64,000 nucleotides of DNA from Arthrobacter sp. ISL-5 (lineage in GTDB: Bacteria; Actinomycetota; Actinomycetes; Actinomycetales; Micrococcaceae), in the NCBI RefSeq assembly GCF_018613835.1, contig NZ_JAGGPM010000033.1, forward strand, positions 18,663 to 82,662. Direction: 5' to 3'. A program made the translations under genes and the position numbers. Within the stretch, counting starts at the first letter, position 1; every line of letters begins with the position of its first letter. The notes below the pieces were generated by a model. That model did not search any database and was not told the DNA's origin. It saw nothing but the letters and a program-made list of their open reading frames with translations. Below are positions 7,777 through 18,109 of this stretch, in pieces.

Positions 7777-10700
7777 CGGTCACCTCCAGGATTCGAGACC
7801 AAACTTCTTCGCCGTCGGGGTCCAGGCCCTCTTCGATGGCGCTCAGACGGGTTTGCAGGACGGCCGCGTAATCGCGCGGCAGCACCTTGGTTATGCGGGC
7901 AGCGGTGTCATCGAAGTTCTCGAGCAGCCGCTCGGCCAGCTGGGATTCAGTTTCCTCGACATGCTTGACCAGCAGGCCGTGGACGATGTCGCGGTCCTCA
8001 GCATCCAGCTCCTGGAGCTGGAGTTCACCGGATTCCAGCGCCTGCTTGTTCACGCGGGTGATCCGCAGGTCGAGCACGTAGGCCGTTCCGCCGGACATGC
8101 CCGCACCGAAGTTCCGTCCGGTCCGGCCGATGATGAGGGTCTGGCCGCCGGTCATGTACTCGCAGCCGTGGTCGCCGATGCCCTCGACAACCGCCGTGGC
8201 GCCGGAGTTGCGCACCAGGAAGCGTTCGCCCACCTGGCCGCGCAGGAACATCTCGCCGCTGGTGGCACCGTAACCGATCACGTTGCCGGCGATCACGTTG
8301 CTCTCGGCCTGGAACACGTTGGTGCGGTCCGGGCGGACGATGATGCGGCCGCCGGACAATCCCTTGCCCACATAATCGTTGGAGTCGCCGTACATGCGCA
8401 GGGTGATGCCGGCGGGCAGGAAGGCGCCCAGCGACTGGCCTGCGGTGCCGGTCAGCGTGATGTCGATCGTGTCCGTCGCCAGCACGTCGGTGCTGAACGT
8501 CTTGGTCACGACGTGGCCCAGCATGGTGCCGACGGAGCGGTCCGTGTTGATGACGTCGACGGCGATCTTCACCGGGCTGCGGTCGGTCAGCGCCTCGGCG
8601 GCCATGGTGATGAGCCGCTGGTCGAAGTGCTTGTCCAGCTCGTGGTTCTGGCCGGTGAGGTTGCGCAGCGGCGCGTCGTCGTCGAACTCCAGCCCGTGCA
8701 GGATGGGGTCGAGGTCCAGGCCTTCGGCCTTCCAGTGGTTGATCGCTTCGCGGGTGTCCAGCATTTCCGCGTGGCCGATCGCTTCCTCGATGCTCCGGAA
8801 GCCAAGTTCTGCGAGGATTTCGCGGACTTCCTCGGCCAGGAATTCGAAGAAGTTGACCACGAACTCGGGCTTGCCCGTGAAGCGGGCCCGCAGTTCGGGG
8901 TTCTGCGTGGCGACGCCGACGGGGCAGGTGTCCAGGTGGCAGACGCGCATCATGATGCAGCCCTCCACCACCAGCGGTGCCGTGGCAAACCCGAATTCCT
9001 CGCCGCCGAGCAGCGCGGCAATGACAACGTCGCGGCCGGTCTTGAGCTGGCCGTCCACCTGCACCACCACACGGTCGCGCAGGCCGTTGAGCATCAGGGT
9101 CTGCTGGGTCTCTGCGAGCCCCAGCTCCCACGGGACACCGGCGTGCTTGAGCGAGTTCAGCGGCGAGGCGCCGGTTCCGCCGTCGTGCCCGGAAACGAGC
9201 ACGACGTCGGCCTTCGCCTTGGTCACACCGGCGGCAACGGTGCCGATGCCCACCTCGGAAACGAGCTTGACGTGCACCCGGGCCGAAGGATTGGCGCGCT
9301 TGGCATCGTAGATGAGCTGCGCGAGGTCCTCGATGGAGTAGATGTCGTGGTGCGGGGGCGGGGAGATCAGTCCGACGCCGGGCGTTGAGTGGCGAGTGCG
9401 GGCAACCCAGGGGTAGACCTTCTGGGCCATCAGCTGGCCGCCCTCGCCGGGCTTGGCGCCCTGGGCCATCTTGATCTGGATGTCGTCAGCGTTGGTCAGG
9501 TAGAGGCTGGTGACACCGAACCGGCCGGAGGCGATCTGCTTGACGGCAGAGCGGCGCTCCGGATCCAGGAGGCGGTCCACGTCCTCGCCGCCCTCACCGG
9601 TGTTGGACTTGCCGCCCAGCCGGTTCATGGCGATCGCGAGCGTCTCGTGGGCTTCCTTGGAGATGGAGCCGTAGCTCATGGCGCCCGTGGAGAACCGCTT
9701 GACGATGCTGGAGACCGGCTCCACTTCCTCGAGCGGCACGGCGGGACGCTGGCCGTCCTTGAACTTGAGGAGCCCGCGCAGGGTCATCAGGTTCTCGGAC
9801 TGGTCGTCCACGCCCTTGGTGTAGGCCTTGAAAATGTCGTAACGGCGCTCACGCGTGGCATGCTGCAGACGGAAGACAGTCTCCGGGTTGAAGAGGTGCG
9901 GCTCGCCGTCACGGCGCCACTGGTACTCGCCGCCGCCCAGGAGCGGGCGGTGCGGCTGTTCGATGCCGCCCTCGGGGTAGGCCATCTGGTGCCGGGCAGA
10001 AACCTCGGCCGCGATGACGTCCAGCCCCACGCCGCCCAGCTGGGAGTGCGTGCCGGCGAAGAATTCATCCACGAGCTCCTGGCCGAGGCCGAGCGCTTCG
10101 AAGGTCTGCGCTCCGGTGTACGACGCCACGGTGGAGATGCCCATCTTGGACATGATCTTCAGGACGCCCTTGCCGAGGCCCTTGATGAGGTTGTAGACGC
10201 CGTCCTGCGGGGTGACGCCGACGACGTCGCCGGCGGCGATGAGCTGCTCCACGGATTCCATGGCCAGGTACGGGTTGACGGCGGAAGCGCCGTAGCCGAT
10301 CAGGACGGCCACGTGGTGCGTCTCGCGGACGTCGCCGGCCTCGACCACGAGGGCGGTCTTGGTGCGGTTGGCGCTGCGCAGCAGGTGGTGGTGCACGGCG
10401 CTGACCAGCAGGAGCGACGGGATCGGCGCCCACTGGGCGTTCGAGTCGCGGTCGGACAGCACCACGTACTGCACACCGCGGTTGATGGCGCCGGAGACCT
10501 GCTCGCAGATTTCGGTCAGCCGGGCGCGGAGGGCGTTCTCGCCGCCTTCGGGGCGGTACAGGCCACGGACCTTCATGGCGATCCTGTCGCCGTCCGGGCT
10601 TTCGATGTTGGCGATCTTGGCGAGCTGGTCGTTGTTGATCACCGGGAACGGCAGCGAAACCTGCGGCTGCCGGACCTGCTTGGTGTCCAGCAGGTTGCCG

Positions 10701-12385
10701 TTCGGGCCGATGGCACACATCAGGGACGTGACCAGCTCTTCGCGGATGGCGTCCAGCGGCGGGTTGGTGACCTGCGCGAAGGACTGCACGAAGTAGTCAA
10801 AGAGCAACCGGGGGCGCTTGGACAGCACGGCCACAGGCGTGTCGGAGCCCATGGCGCCGAGGGGCTCGGCACCGGTGCGGGCCATGGGGCCCAGCAGGAT
10901 CTTGAGCTCTTCGGTGGTGTAGCCGAAGGTCCGCTGGCGGATGTTCACGGACGCGGCCGTGTGAACGACGTGCTCGCGCTCCGGGAGTTCGTTGAGGTCG
11001 ATCAGGTTGTCCTTGAGCCACTCTGCCCACGGGTTCGCCGCGGCGACCTCTGCCTTGACCTCTTCGTCGTCGATGATCCGGCCGGCCTCGGTGTCCACGA
11101 GGAACATCTTGCCGGGCGAAACGCGGCCCTTCTTGACCACCTTGGAGGGTTCGACGTCGATGACGCCCACCTCGGAGGCGAAGACGACGAGGCCGTCTTC
11201 GGTGATCCAGTAGCGGCCCGGGCGCAGGCCGTTGCGGTCCAGGGTGGCTCCGACCAGGTTGCCGTCGGTGAACGACACGGCGGCCGGTCCGTCCCACGGT
11301 TCCATCAGCAGGGAGTGGTATTCGTAGAACGCGCGGCGTGCCGGATCCATGGTGGCGTGGTTTTCCCACGCCTCGGGGATCATCATCATGATCGAGTGCG
11401 TGATGGGGCGCCCGGAGAGCCAGAGCAGCTCGGCCACTTCGTCGAAGGACGCCGAGTCCGATGCACCGGGGGTGCAGATCGGGAACAGCTCTTCCGGGGA
11501 TCCGCCCAGCAGCGGGTTCGCGAGCTGGGACTGGCGTGCGCGCATCCAGTTCCGGTTGCCCTTGACCGTGTTGATTTCACCGTTGTGGGCAATGGTGCGG
11601 AACGGCTGCGCCAGGGGCCAGGACGGGAAGGTATTGGTGGAGAACCGCGAGTGGACGATCGCCAGCTTGGTCTTGAAGCGCTTGTCCGAGAGGTCCGGGT
11701 AGAACGGCTCCAGCTGGGCCGTGGTCAGCATGCCCTTGTAGACGATGGTCCGTGAGGACAGCGACGGGAAGTAGACGCCGAACTTGTTCTGCGCGCGCTT
11801 CCGGATCCGCCAGGCCCGGGAGTCGAGCTCGTTGCGCTCCAGCTCCTCTCCGGTGGACGAGGCGAAGAACGGCTGCGAGAAGTAGGGCATGCAGGCGCGG
11901 GCCATGGCGCCGACGAGGTCGGCCACGATGGGGACCTCGCGCCAGCCGAGGACGGTGAGGCCCTCATCGGCGGCCAGGCCTTCGATCCCTGCCTTCGCGG
12001 CGTCGGCTTCACGCTGCTCGGCGGGGAGGAAGGCGGTGCCCACAACGTACTGCCCGGGTGCCGGGAGTTCGAATTCGGTCACGGCACGGAAGAACTCGTC
12101 CGGCACCTGCATCAGCAGGCCGGCGCCGTCGCCCGTTCCCTCGTCGGCGCCCACGGCACCGCGGTGCTCAAGGTTGCGCAGGGCGGTGAGGGCGGCGTCG
12201 ACAATGTCGTAGCCGGGCTCACCGCGCAGGGTGGCGATGATCGCAAGACCGCAGGCGTCCTTCTCCTGCTCCGGGTTGTAGAGCCCGGCTGCCTCGGGGA
12301 GCGCCGCGAACCGCTTGAACGGTGACATGGCGGCGTCCGGCTGGTTCGATTCGGACCAGCTGGGGCTGTGAAGAGTTTGGGTCAT
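7769..12385 (-). CDS. gltB: Glutamate synthase large subunit
   Basis: A 1,538-residue enzyme with the usual order: class II glutamine amidotransferase domain, central domain, FMN-binding synthase domain, and C-terminal GXGXG beta-helix domain. The nucleophile is C45 in KDACGLAII, which means a propeptide is removed first. Cysteines of the 3Fe-4S cluster lie in the segment MRVCHLDTCPVGVATQ. The start at 12385 was chosen over the upstream in-frame one at 12439 because AGGAGGAAGGA lies just ahead of it. With gltD it forms the ammonia-assimilating GOGAT. Confidence 0.97.
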
Positions 12386-12485
12386 GGGAGACGTCCTTCC
12401 TCCTGATCGTGCGTATGGAAGGGACAACGTTGGCCCCACTCAGAGCGCCGCTGTGATGGGCACAACAAAGTGTTACTTAGTGGAA

Positions 12486-12491
12486 ATTGTA
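12486..12491 (-). promoter_or_regulatory. Candidate -10 box for gltB
   Basis: TACAAT reads on the minus strand about 100 bases before the gltB start and matches the sigma-A consensus in five of six positions. No convincing -35 was found. The 11-base sequence TTACTTAGTGG (12473-12483, plus strand) overlaps the expected transcription start. Confidence 0.4.
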
Positions 12492-12650
12492 GGGCAGGGA
12501 GGGCTGCTGAACTAACAGTTACGCAGGCTCCCGGCCCGGGCTTGACCGGACAGCAGCTCTATGCTGCCCGGTGTTGGCCCTGATGCCACGACGCTGTGGT
12601 GTTGGGCGCTCCGAGCGGTGGCTCTTGCTGCCCTGGTTGCCGGTGCTGAG

Positions 12651-14009
12651 CTAGCGTGAGCCGTCAGCTTCCGACGCGGTTCCGGTGGCTTTGGTACCGG
12701 ATTTTCCGGTGTCCGTTTCCATGGCGGACGCGGTGCCGCCGGTGGATGCCGGTACTGCTTCCGTTGGGGCAGAAGAGCGCCTGGAACCGCTTTGGTTATC
12801 AGGCAGATTATCACGCGATTCACTATCTGAGACAACAGGGTCCGCATCACGGACGGGCTGGCCGGCAGGAGCGGCGGCCGGGTCACTAGCGGCCCGGGCC
12901 GCACGCCGTCCGGCCGGCACGTGCCCCTCGCCGTCGTCAGCGACGGCGGCGGGTGCCTTGTCGCCGTCGTCGGCCGTTTTGTCCTTGTCGACGGCGGGAG
13001 CGGCGGTTTTGTCGTCGTCGACGGCGGGAGCGGCGGTTTTGTCGTCGCCGACGGCGGCAGTCTTTGAGTCACTTTCGACGGCGGCAGCGGGCTCCGCCTC
13101 GGCGGCAGGCGCGCGGCCCGGGAGGTAGGGGTCCTCCGGGTCGCCGCCCTTGCGGCGGGCCAGCACGATGAACACCGCCAGAGCCGCGATGAACACGAAG
13201 ATGCTGGTCCAGACGTTCAGGCGAGTGGTGATGCCGAAGAGGCTGATCTGCTCAGCGTCGTCGATGCGCATGGCCTCGATCCACACCCGGCCCAGCGTGT
13301 AGTACATGGCATAGATGCAGAAGAGCATGCCGCGGCGGAAATGGAACCTGCGGTCCAGGGCCAGCAGGATGAGAACGCCCACGAGGTTCCACAGGGATTC
13401 GTACAGGAACGTGGGGTGGAACAGCGTCTCGGCCGGGAAGCCTTGGGGGAAGTTCGCGTTATCGGCGTCCACCTGAAGCCCCCAGGGCAGGGTGGTGGGG
13501 CCGCCGAACAGCTCCTGGTTGAAGTAGTTCCCCCAGCGGCCCACTGCCTGCGCGAGCAGCAGTCCGGGCGCCGCGGCGTCCAGGAACGCCGTGAGTTTGA
13601 CGCCCGCGCGCCGGCAGCCGATCCAGGCGCCGAAGGCACCGAGCACCACGGCACCCCAGATTCCAAGGCCGCCGCGCTGGATCTGCGGAATCAGGGACAG
13701 GTCGCCGGTGCCGTCGAATCCCGGACCAAAGTACGCATCCGGGGAGGAAAACACATGGTAGAGCCGGCCGCCGATGATTCCGAACGGAATGGCCCAGATG
13801 ACGATGTCCCAGACGCTGCCCTCGGGCGTTCCGCGCTTGGCCCAGCGGGCCAACGTCAGCCACAGGCCGACGACGATCCCGGCAAGAATGCACAGGGCAT
13901 ACGCGTGGATGCGCAGCGAACCCCACGGCAGCGGAATGTCGAAGCCGGACCAGTCCGGGCTCGGAATGCTCGCGGGGACCATGGCGGCCGCGGTGAGGAA
14001 CGTCTGCAT
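12651..14009 (-). CDS. lgt: Prolipoprotein diacylglyceryl transferase, long acidic tail
   Basis: A 452-residue membrane enzyme that moves diacylglycerol from phosphatidylglycerol to the lipobox cysteine of prolipoproteins. Residues 1-290 are the catalytic membrane domain with about seven helices, including RGGLGIWGA, the signature GRWGNYFNQE and HPTFLYES. Residues about 295-452 form a low-complexity, acidic, Ala/Asp/Lys-rich tail absent from short Lgt proteins, with a tandem DDKTAAPAV unit. It starts 8 bases after the trpA stop, with GGAAG before the ATG, so it lies in the trp transcription unit. The tail is presumably cytoplasmic; its role is unknown. Confidence 0.95.
   Translation of the reverse strand: MQTFLTAAAMVPASIPSPDWSGFDIPLPWGSLRIHAYALCILAGIVVGLWLTLARWAKRGTPEGSVWDIVIWAIPFGIIGGRLYHVFSSPDAYFGPGFDGTGDLSLIPQIQRGGLGIWGAVVLGAFGAWIGCRRAGVKLTAFLDAAAPGLLLAQAVGRWGNYFNQELFGGPTTLPWGLQVDADNANFPQGFPAETLFHPTFLYESLWNLVGVLILLALDRRFHFRRGMLFCIYAMYYTLGRVWIEAMRIDDAEQISLFGITTRLNVWTSIFVFIAALAVFIVLARRKGGDPEDPYLPGRAPAAEAEPAAAVESDSKTAAVGDDKTAAPAVDDDKTAAPAVDKDKTADDGDKAPAAVADDGEGHVPAGRRAARAASDPAAAPAGQPVRDADPVVSDSESRDNLPDNQSGSRRSSAPTEAVPASTGGTASAMETDTGKSGTKATGTASEADGSR
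12991..13050. repeat. Two tandem 30-base units inside lgt tail
   Basis: Units 12991-13020 and 13021-13050 differ at one base. Partial, more diverged copies lie on both sides. They keep the lgt frame and encode repeated Asp-Lys-Thr-Ala-Ala-Pro-Ala-Val. This is a coding minisatellite that can change in copy number without breaking the frame. Confidence 0.85.
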
Positions 14010-14017
14010 GTTGGAGG

Positions 14018-14821
14018 TTACTTCCTGGTCAGTCCGGCGCTGAGGTCTTTGGTGAGGCTGGCCACGGCGTCCACTCCGCCGTCCCGTATGGCGGACACGA
14101 GGGCTGTTCCCACGATCACGCCGTCGGCGTAGGCGGCGATTTCAGCCACCTGGTCGGCATTCGAGACTCCAAGGCCCACACACACACGCTCCGCGCCGGC
14201 CTCCTTGGCGGCAGCCACCACGCCCTTGGCGGCCGCGCTCACCGAGGACCGGGCGCCGGTGACGCCCATGATGGAGACGGCGTACACAAAGCCGCGGCTG
14301 GCCTCGACGGTCCGCCGCATGCGCTCGGGCGATGATGACGGCGCCACGAGGAACACCCGGTCCAGCCCGTACTTGTCGGAGGCTTCCATCCACTCGGCGG
14401 CCTCATCGGGAATCAGGTCGGGAGTGATCAGGCCCGCTCCCCCGGCTTCGGCCAGGCGCCGTGAGAACTCGTCGACGCCCATCCGGAGGACGGGGTTCCA
14501 GTAGGTCATGACCAGGACGGCGGCATCGGTCTCAGCCGTAATGCCGGCGACAACATCGAACACCTGGCGGACGGAGAAGCCCTTTGCCAGCGCCTCGGTG
14601 GTGGCGGCCTGGATGACCGGGCCGTCCATGACCGGGTCAGAGTAGGGAATGCCGACTTCGATCAGGTCCGCACCGTTGCGCGCGAGGGCGATGCCGGCGG
14701 CGATGGTGTCCTCAACGCTGGGGTACCCGGCGGGCAGGTAGCCGATCAGGGCCGCCCGCCCCTCTGACCGGGCCTTGTCAATGGCAATCGCCGATTTGCT
14801 GGTCATCTGCGCCGTGCTCAC
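14018..14821 (-). CDS. trpA: Tryptophan synthase alpha subunit
   Basis: A 267-residue TIM-barrel protein that cleaves indole-3-glycerol phosphate to indole and glyceraldehyde-3-phosphate. Visible motifs are the catalytic Glu in LIEVGIPYSDPVMDGP and the phosphate-binding SIMGVTGARSS. The GTG start at 14821 was chosen because it overlaps the trpB stop (GTGA) and removes about 79 residues of unrelated, basic sequence. Translational coupling to trpB fits the alpha2-beta2 complex. Confidence 0.96.
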   Translation of the reverse strand: MSTAQMTSKSAIAIDKARSEGRAALIGYLPAGYPSVEDTIAAGIALARNGADLIEVGIPYSDPVMDGPVIQAATTEALAKGFSVRQVFDVVAGITAETDAAVLVMTYWNPVLRMGVDEFSRRLAEAGGAGLITPDLIPDEAAEWMEASDKYGLDRVFLVAPSSSPERMRRTVEASRGFVYAVSIMGVTGARSSVSAAAKGVVAAAKEAGAERVCVGLGVSNADQVAEIAAYADGVIVGTALVSAIRDGGVDAVASLTKDLSAGLTRK

Positions 14822-16146
14822 AGCTGTTCCCCTTCCTTGCCGATGGCTGCCTCTGCGGAATCCTTGTCCAGGAGGTCGAACCACTCGGCGGCTGTTGCCA
14901 CGTCCTTGTCGCCCCGGCCGGACAGGTTGACGATCACGATCTTGTCGGATGCCTTGCCCTCGGCGCCCGCTTCGGCCGCCAGCCGGTGTCCCACCTTGAT
15001 GGCTCCGGCGAGGGCGTGGGAGGACTCGATGGCGGGAATGATACCCTCGGTGCGGCACAGGAGCCGGAAGGCGTCCATGGCTTCGCTGTCCGTGATGGGC
15101 TCGTAGGTCACCCGTCCGATGTCGGCGAGGTACGAGTGCTCCGGCCCGACGCCGGGGTAGTCCAGCCCTGCCGAGATCGAGTGCGATTCGATGGTCTGGC
15201 CGTCGTCGTCCTGCATGAGGTACGAGCGGGCGCCGTGCAGCACGCCGGGCTTGCCGAGCGTGATGGTGGCCGCGTGGCGGCCGGTGTCCACGCCGTCGCC
15301 GCCGGCCTCGAAGCCGTAGATCCTGACCGAGGGGTCATCAAGGAAGCCGTGGAAGATGCCGATAGCGTTGGAGCCGCCGCCGATGCACGCGCAGACGGCG
15401 TCCGGCAGGCGGCCGGTCTGCTCGAGAATCTGTTCGCGGGCTTCCTCGCCGATGACCTCGTGGAAGTAGCGGACCATGGCCGGGAAGGGGTGCGCGCCGG
15501 CGGCCGTGCCCAGCAGGTAGTGGGTGTGTCCGACATTCGCCACCCAGTCGCGGAGCGCCTCGTTGATGGCATCCTTGAGGGTCTGGGAGCCGTTGGTCAC
15601 CGGGATCACGGTGGCGCCCAGCAGCTCCATCCGGGCCACGTTCAGGGCCTGGCGGCGGCAGTCCTCGGCGCCCATGTAGACGACGCATTCGAGTCCGAGC
15701 AGCGCGGCGGCGGTGGCGCTGGCCACGCCGTGCTGGCCGGCTCCGGTTTCGGCGATAACGCGGGTCTTGCCCATGCGCTTGGCCAGTAGGGCCTGGCCCA
15801 GCACGTTGTTGATCTTGTGCGAGCCGGTGTGGTTGAGGTCTTCGCGCTTGAGGAAGACCCGGACACCGCCGGCGTACTCGGCGAACCGCTTCGCCTCGGT
15901 CAGGAGCGAGGGCCGGCCGGAGTAGTTCTTGTTGAGATCGGCGATCTGCGCGGTGAACTCGGGATCGGCCTTGGCCTTTTCAAAGGTGTCTTCGAGTTCG
16001 TCCAGGGCCGCGATCAGTGATTCAGGCATCCATCGGCCCCCGTAGGAGCCGAAGTAGGGTCCCGGAGCGTGGCGCAGCGACGTGCCTCCCTGCAGGAATG
16101 CATCCACCGAGCCATCGTCAGAGCCGGCTGTTGGCGCTTCGGCCAT
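14818..16146 (-). CDS. trpB: Tryptophan synthase beta subunit
   Basis: About 442 residues; it condenses indole with serine using PLP. The PLP lysine is in HTGSHKINNVLGQAL, with the phosphate cup GGGSNAIG and the AETGAGQHGVA loop. The start is uncertain. ATG codons at 16146 and 16158 and a GTG at 16167 are all in frame; 16146 has AGGA upstream at a slightly long spacing. It lies between trpC and trpA in the trp unit. Confidence 0.96.
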   Translation of the reverse strand: MAEAPTAGSDDGSVDAFLQGGTSLRHAPGPYFGSYGGRWMPESLIAALDELEDTFEKAKADPEFTAQIADLNKNYSGRPSLLTEAKRFAEYAGGVRVFLKREDLNHTGSHKINNVLGQALLAKRMGKTRVIAETGAGQHGVASATAAALLGLECVVYMGAEDCRRQALNVARMELLGATVIPVTNGSQTLKDAINEALRDWVANVGHTHYLLGTAAGAHPFPAMVRYFHEVIGEEAREQILEQTGRLPDAVCACIGGGSNAIGIFHGFLDDPSVRIYGFEAGGDGVDTGRHAATITLGKPGVLHGARSYLMQDDDGQTIESHSISAGLDYPGVGPEHSYLADIGRVTYEPITDSEAMDAFRLLCRTEGIIPAIESSHALAGAIKVGHRLAAEAGAEGKASDKIVIVNLSGRGDKDVATAAEWFDLLDKDSAEAAIGKEGEQL

Positions 16147-16187
16147 CAGTCTCACCATCCTGTTCACTTTTCACTAATTGAGGTCAT

Positions 16188-16225
16188 GCACCATCCGCCC
16201 GCACGGCATGCGGAGGGGATGGTGC
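16188..16225 (-). terminator. Hairpin between trpC and trpB
   Basis: GCACCATCC (16188-16196) pairs with GGATGGTGC (16217-16225), with further CCGC/GCGG pairing inside. It fills the gap between trpC and trpB and has no T-tract. It may be an attenuating or RNA-stabilising hairpin rather than a full terminator. Confidence 0.45.
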
Positions 16226-16241
16226 CACGGTTGGGCGGAGC

Positions 16242-17060
16242 TCAGACCCGGGCGGCGATCGCTGCCGCCCCGGCCGCGGTGAATTCCGCGATGCGTTCCC
16301 GCGGCGTGGCGTCGCTGACGAGCGCCTCCCCCACGAGGATGGCGTTGGCGCCGTGCGCCGCGTAGTGCGCGACGTCGTCGGCGCCCCTAACGCCGGACTC
16401 CGCCACCACGACGGCACCGGCCGGAATGCTTCCGGCGAGTGAGTCGAAAACGGAGCGGTCGACGTCGAGCGTCTTGAGGTTGCGCACGTTGACGCCGATG
16501 ATCCGGGCTTCGGCAGCCACGGCGCGCTCGACTTCCTCAGGCGTGTGCGTTTCCACGAGCACGTTCATGCCGAGTTCACGGCTGAGGGCGCTGAATTCGC
16601 GCAGCTGCTGATCGGACAGGGACGCCACGATCAGCAGGATAAGGTCCGCGCCGTGGGCGCGGGCCTCCCAGATCTGGTAGTCATCGAGCGTGAAATCCTT
16701 GCGGAGCAGCGGGACGTCCACCCGGGCCCGGACCGCGTCCAGGTCCGCGAGCGAACCGTTGAAGCGGCGCTGCTCCGTCAGCACGCTGATGACGGCGGCG
16801 CCGCCGTCGGCGTACTGCTGGGCCAGCGAGGCCGGGTCAACGATGTTCGCGAGGTCGCCCTTGGACGGGCTGCGACGCTTGATCTCGGCGATGACCTTAA
16901 GGTGCTCTCGGGTGGTGGACGGGCCGTCGAGGGCGGCCCAGGCGTCCCGTGCCGGAGCCGCTGCCAGTGCGCGGTCCTTCAGTTCCGCGAGGGACACGAG
17001 ACGCTTGCGGGCCTCCATGTCCTCCCTGACACCGGCATTGATGTCATCGAGCACCGTCAC
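16242..17060 (-). CDS. trpC: Indole-3-glycerol phosphate synthase
   Basis: A 272-residue TIM-barrel enzyme closing the indole ring of CdRP. Motifs are VIAEIKRRSPSKGDL with the catalytic Lys, LLRKDFTLDDYQI, VLVETHTPEEVERA, IGVNVRNLKTL and VVAESGV. It is monofunctional, with no fused PRAI domain; trpF is not in the window. It follows the small membrane protein by only 2 bases. Confidence 0.96.
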   Translation of the reverse strand: MTVLDDINAGVREDMEARKRLVSLAELKDRALAAAPARDAWAALDGPSTTREHLKVIAEIKRRSPSKGDLANIVDPASLAQQYADGGAAVISVLTEQRRFNGSLADLDAVRARVDVPLLRKDFTLDDYQIWEARAHGADLILLIVASLSDQQLREFSALSRELGMNVLVETHTPEEVERAVAAEARIIGVNVRNLKTLDVDRSVFDSLAGSIPAGAVVVAESGVRGADDVAHYAAHGANAILVGEALVSDATPRERIAEFTAAGAAAIAARV

Positions 17061-17062
17061 GG

Positions 17063-17350
17063 TTAGTGGCCGACGTTCTTCAGCTTGCTGCCGCCCACGC
17101 CGTAGCCTGCCTTGCGCATGATGTAGCCGGCCAGCAGGCCGAGGACCATGACCGCCGCGCCTGCCACGAAGATGGGGGTGTTGGCGATGACGAAGGCGAT
17201 GGAGGCGATGAGGGCGCCCACCAGCATGACGATCACGCAGGTCCAGGCCGCCGGGCTGTTGCCGTGGCCGAGGTCGATGCTGTGGTCGATGCCGTGGTGT
17301 GTCTTGGGGGCCGCCGCGGGCTTGGTACCGGAAACAGTGGCTTTGCTCAT
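17063..17350 (-). CDS. Small two-helix membrane protein in trp operon (HGxxA type)
   Basis: A 95-residue protein with a polar N terminus (about 1-30) holding HGNSPAAW. Two hydrophobic helices follow (about 35-55 and 60-80), then a basic, glycine-rich tail. The sequence resembles the actinobacterial HGxxPAAW/DUF6704 family often found in trp clusters; the family assignment is from memory. The biochemical role is unknown. A GAGGAG ribosome binding site precedes the ATG. It sits 2 bases before trpC. Confidence 0.75.
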   Translation of the reverse strand: MSKATVSGTKPAAAPKTHHGIDHSIDLGHGNSPAAWTCVIVMLVGALIASIAFVIANTPIFVAGAAVMVLGLLAGYIMRKAGYGVGGSKLKNVGH

Positions 17351-17444
17351 GTGAATCTCCTCAGGATCAATACTGCTTACATTCTGCCATTTTTTGGCGC
17401 GGCCTTCGGCATCGCGGGCAGGCGCGCGCCTCCGTGACCCTCCT

Positions 17445-17494
17445 GCTCAGGTGGGGTCGCTCCTCAGGTGGGTTGCTCCTCAGGTAGGGTCGTC
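17445..17494. repeat. Three tandem 16-17-base repeats at the end of a membrane gene
   Basis: Three units starting CTCAGGT lie at 17445, 17463 and 17479. The last contains the stop and final codons (DDPT) of the upstream membrane protein gene. The other two lie beyond the stop. This suggests local tandem duplication of the gene's 3' end. Confidence 0.7.
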
Positions 17495-18109
17495 GCCGCG
17501 GGAGAGCCGGTCCCAGCTGTCGATCTCGTCCACCGGGCCGGACTGCGCCGCGGAACCCTGCGCGGCGGCGTCGTACTTGGTCCGGGTCTTCCAGTACCGT
17601 CCGGCCGGAATCACCAGCAGTCCGCAAAGGGCCAGGAGGATCCCGGCGACGACGGCGAGGACCGGAAACGCCGTGACACTCACGTCAGCGCTGCTCCCGG
17701 TGACGCCGGTGGCCGCGGCGATGGATCCCTGCGCGGCCGCCAGCGGATCCGCGAGAACAGTCGCGGCAGCGGCGATGATGCCCGCTGCCGCCAGGACGAT
17801 GATGGCCGTGATGATCCAGCGCGCAATCCTGCCGGCGATGGACGCGGCGAGGCCTCCCGCCAGGGCGACGAGGGCCAGGGCAGTGACCGTCGTGGCGGCC
17901 TTGCTGCCCTGGACCTGAAGTCCGCCCTGCCCCGTGGCCTGGCCCAGCTGCTGGGGGTCCAGGTTGACGGTCATCCAGGTCTGGGTGGTGGTGCCGAAGA
18001 CCGCCAGCGCGATCACCGCGATGAGCAGGACCAGCGTGGACTTGCGTGCCCACGCCGGCGCGCCGCTGCGGGCCTTGGCCTGCGCCCCGGAACTTGCGGG
18101 AACCGCCAT
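17480..18109 (-). CDS. Trp biosynthesis-associated membrane protein
   Basis: A 209-residue protein with four predicted membrane helices (about 24-43, 73-92, 97-115 and 145-170). A large extracytoplasmic loop after helix 1 contains TTTQTWMTVNLDPQQ. The layout and the position right after trpE match the Trp_oprn_chp family (TIGR02234), whose role is unknown. Its ATG overlaps the trpE stop (TGATG), so it is coupled to trpE. Confidence 0.8.
   Translation of the reverse strand: MAVPASSGAQAKARSGAPAWARKSTLVLLIAVIALAVFGTTTQTWMTVNLDPQQLGQATGQGGLQVQGSKAATTVTALALVALAGGLAASIAGRIARWIITAIIVLAAAGIIAAAATVLADPLAAAQGSIAAATGVTGSSADVSVTAFPVLAVVAGILLALCGLLVIPAGRYWKTRTKYDAAAQGSAAQSGPVDEIDSWDRLSRGDDPT

Noticed and set aside
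9389..11755. 788-codon plus-strand open frame
   Set aside because: It lies fully inside gltB on the other strand. Its composition is that of a mirror frame in GC-rich DNA, with no recognisable domain.
12991..13050. 30-base repeats as CRISPR repeats
   Set aside because: The units are directly tandem with no spacers and stay in the lgt reading frame.
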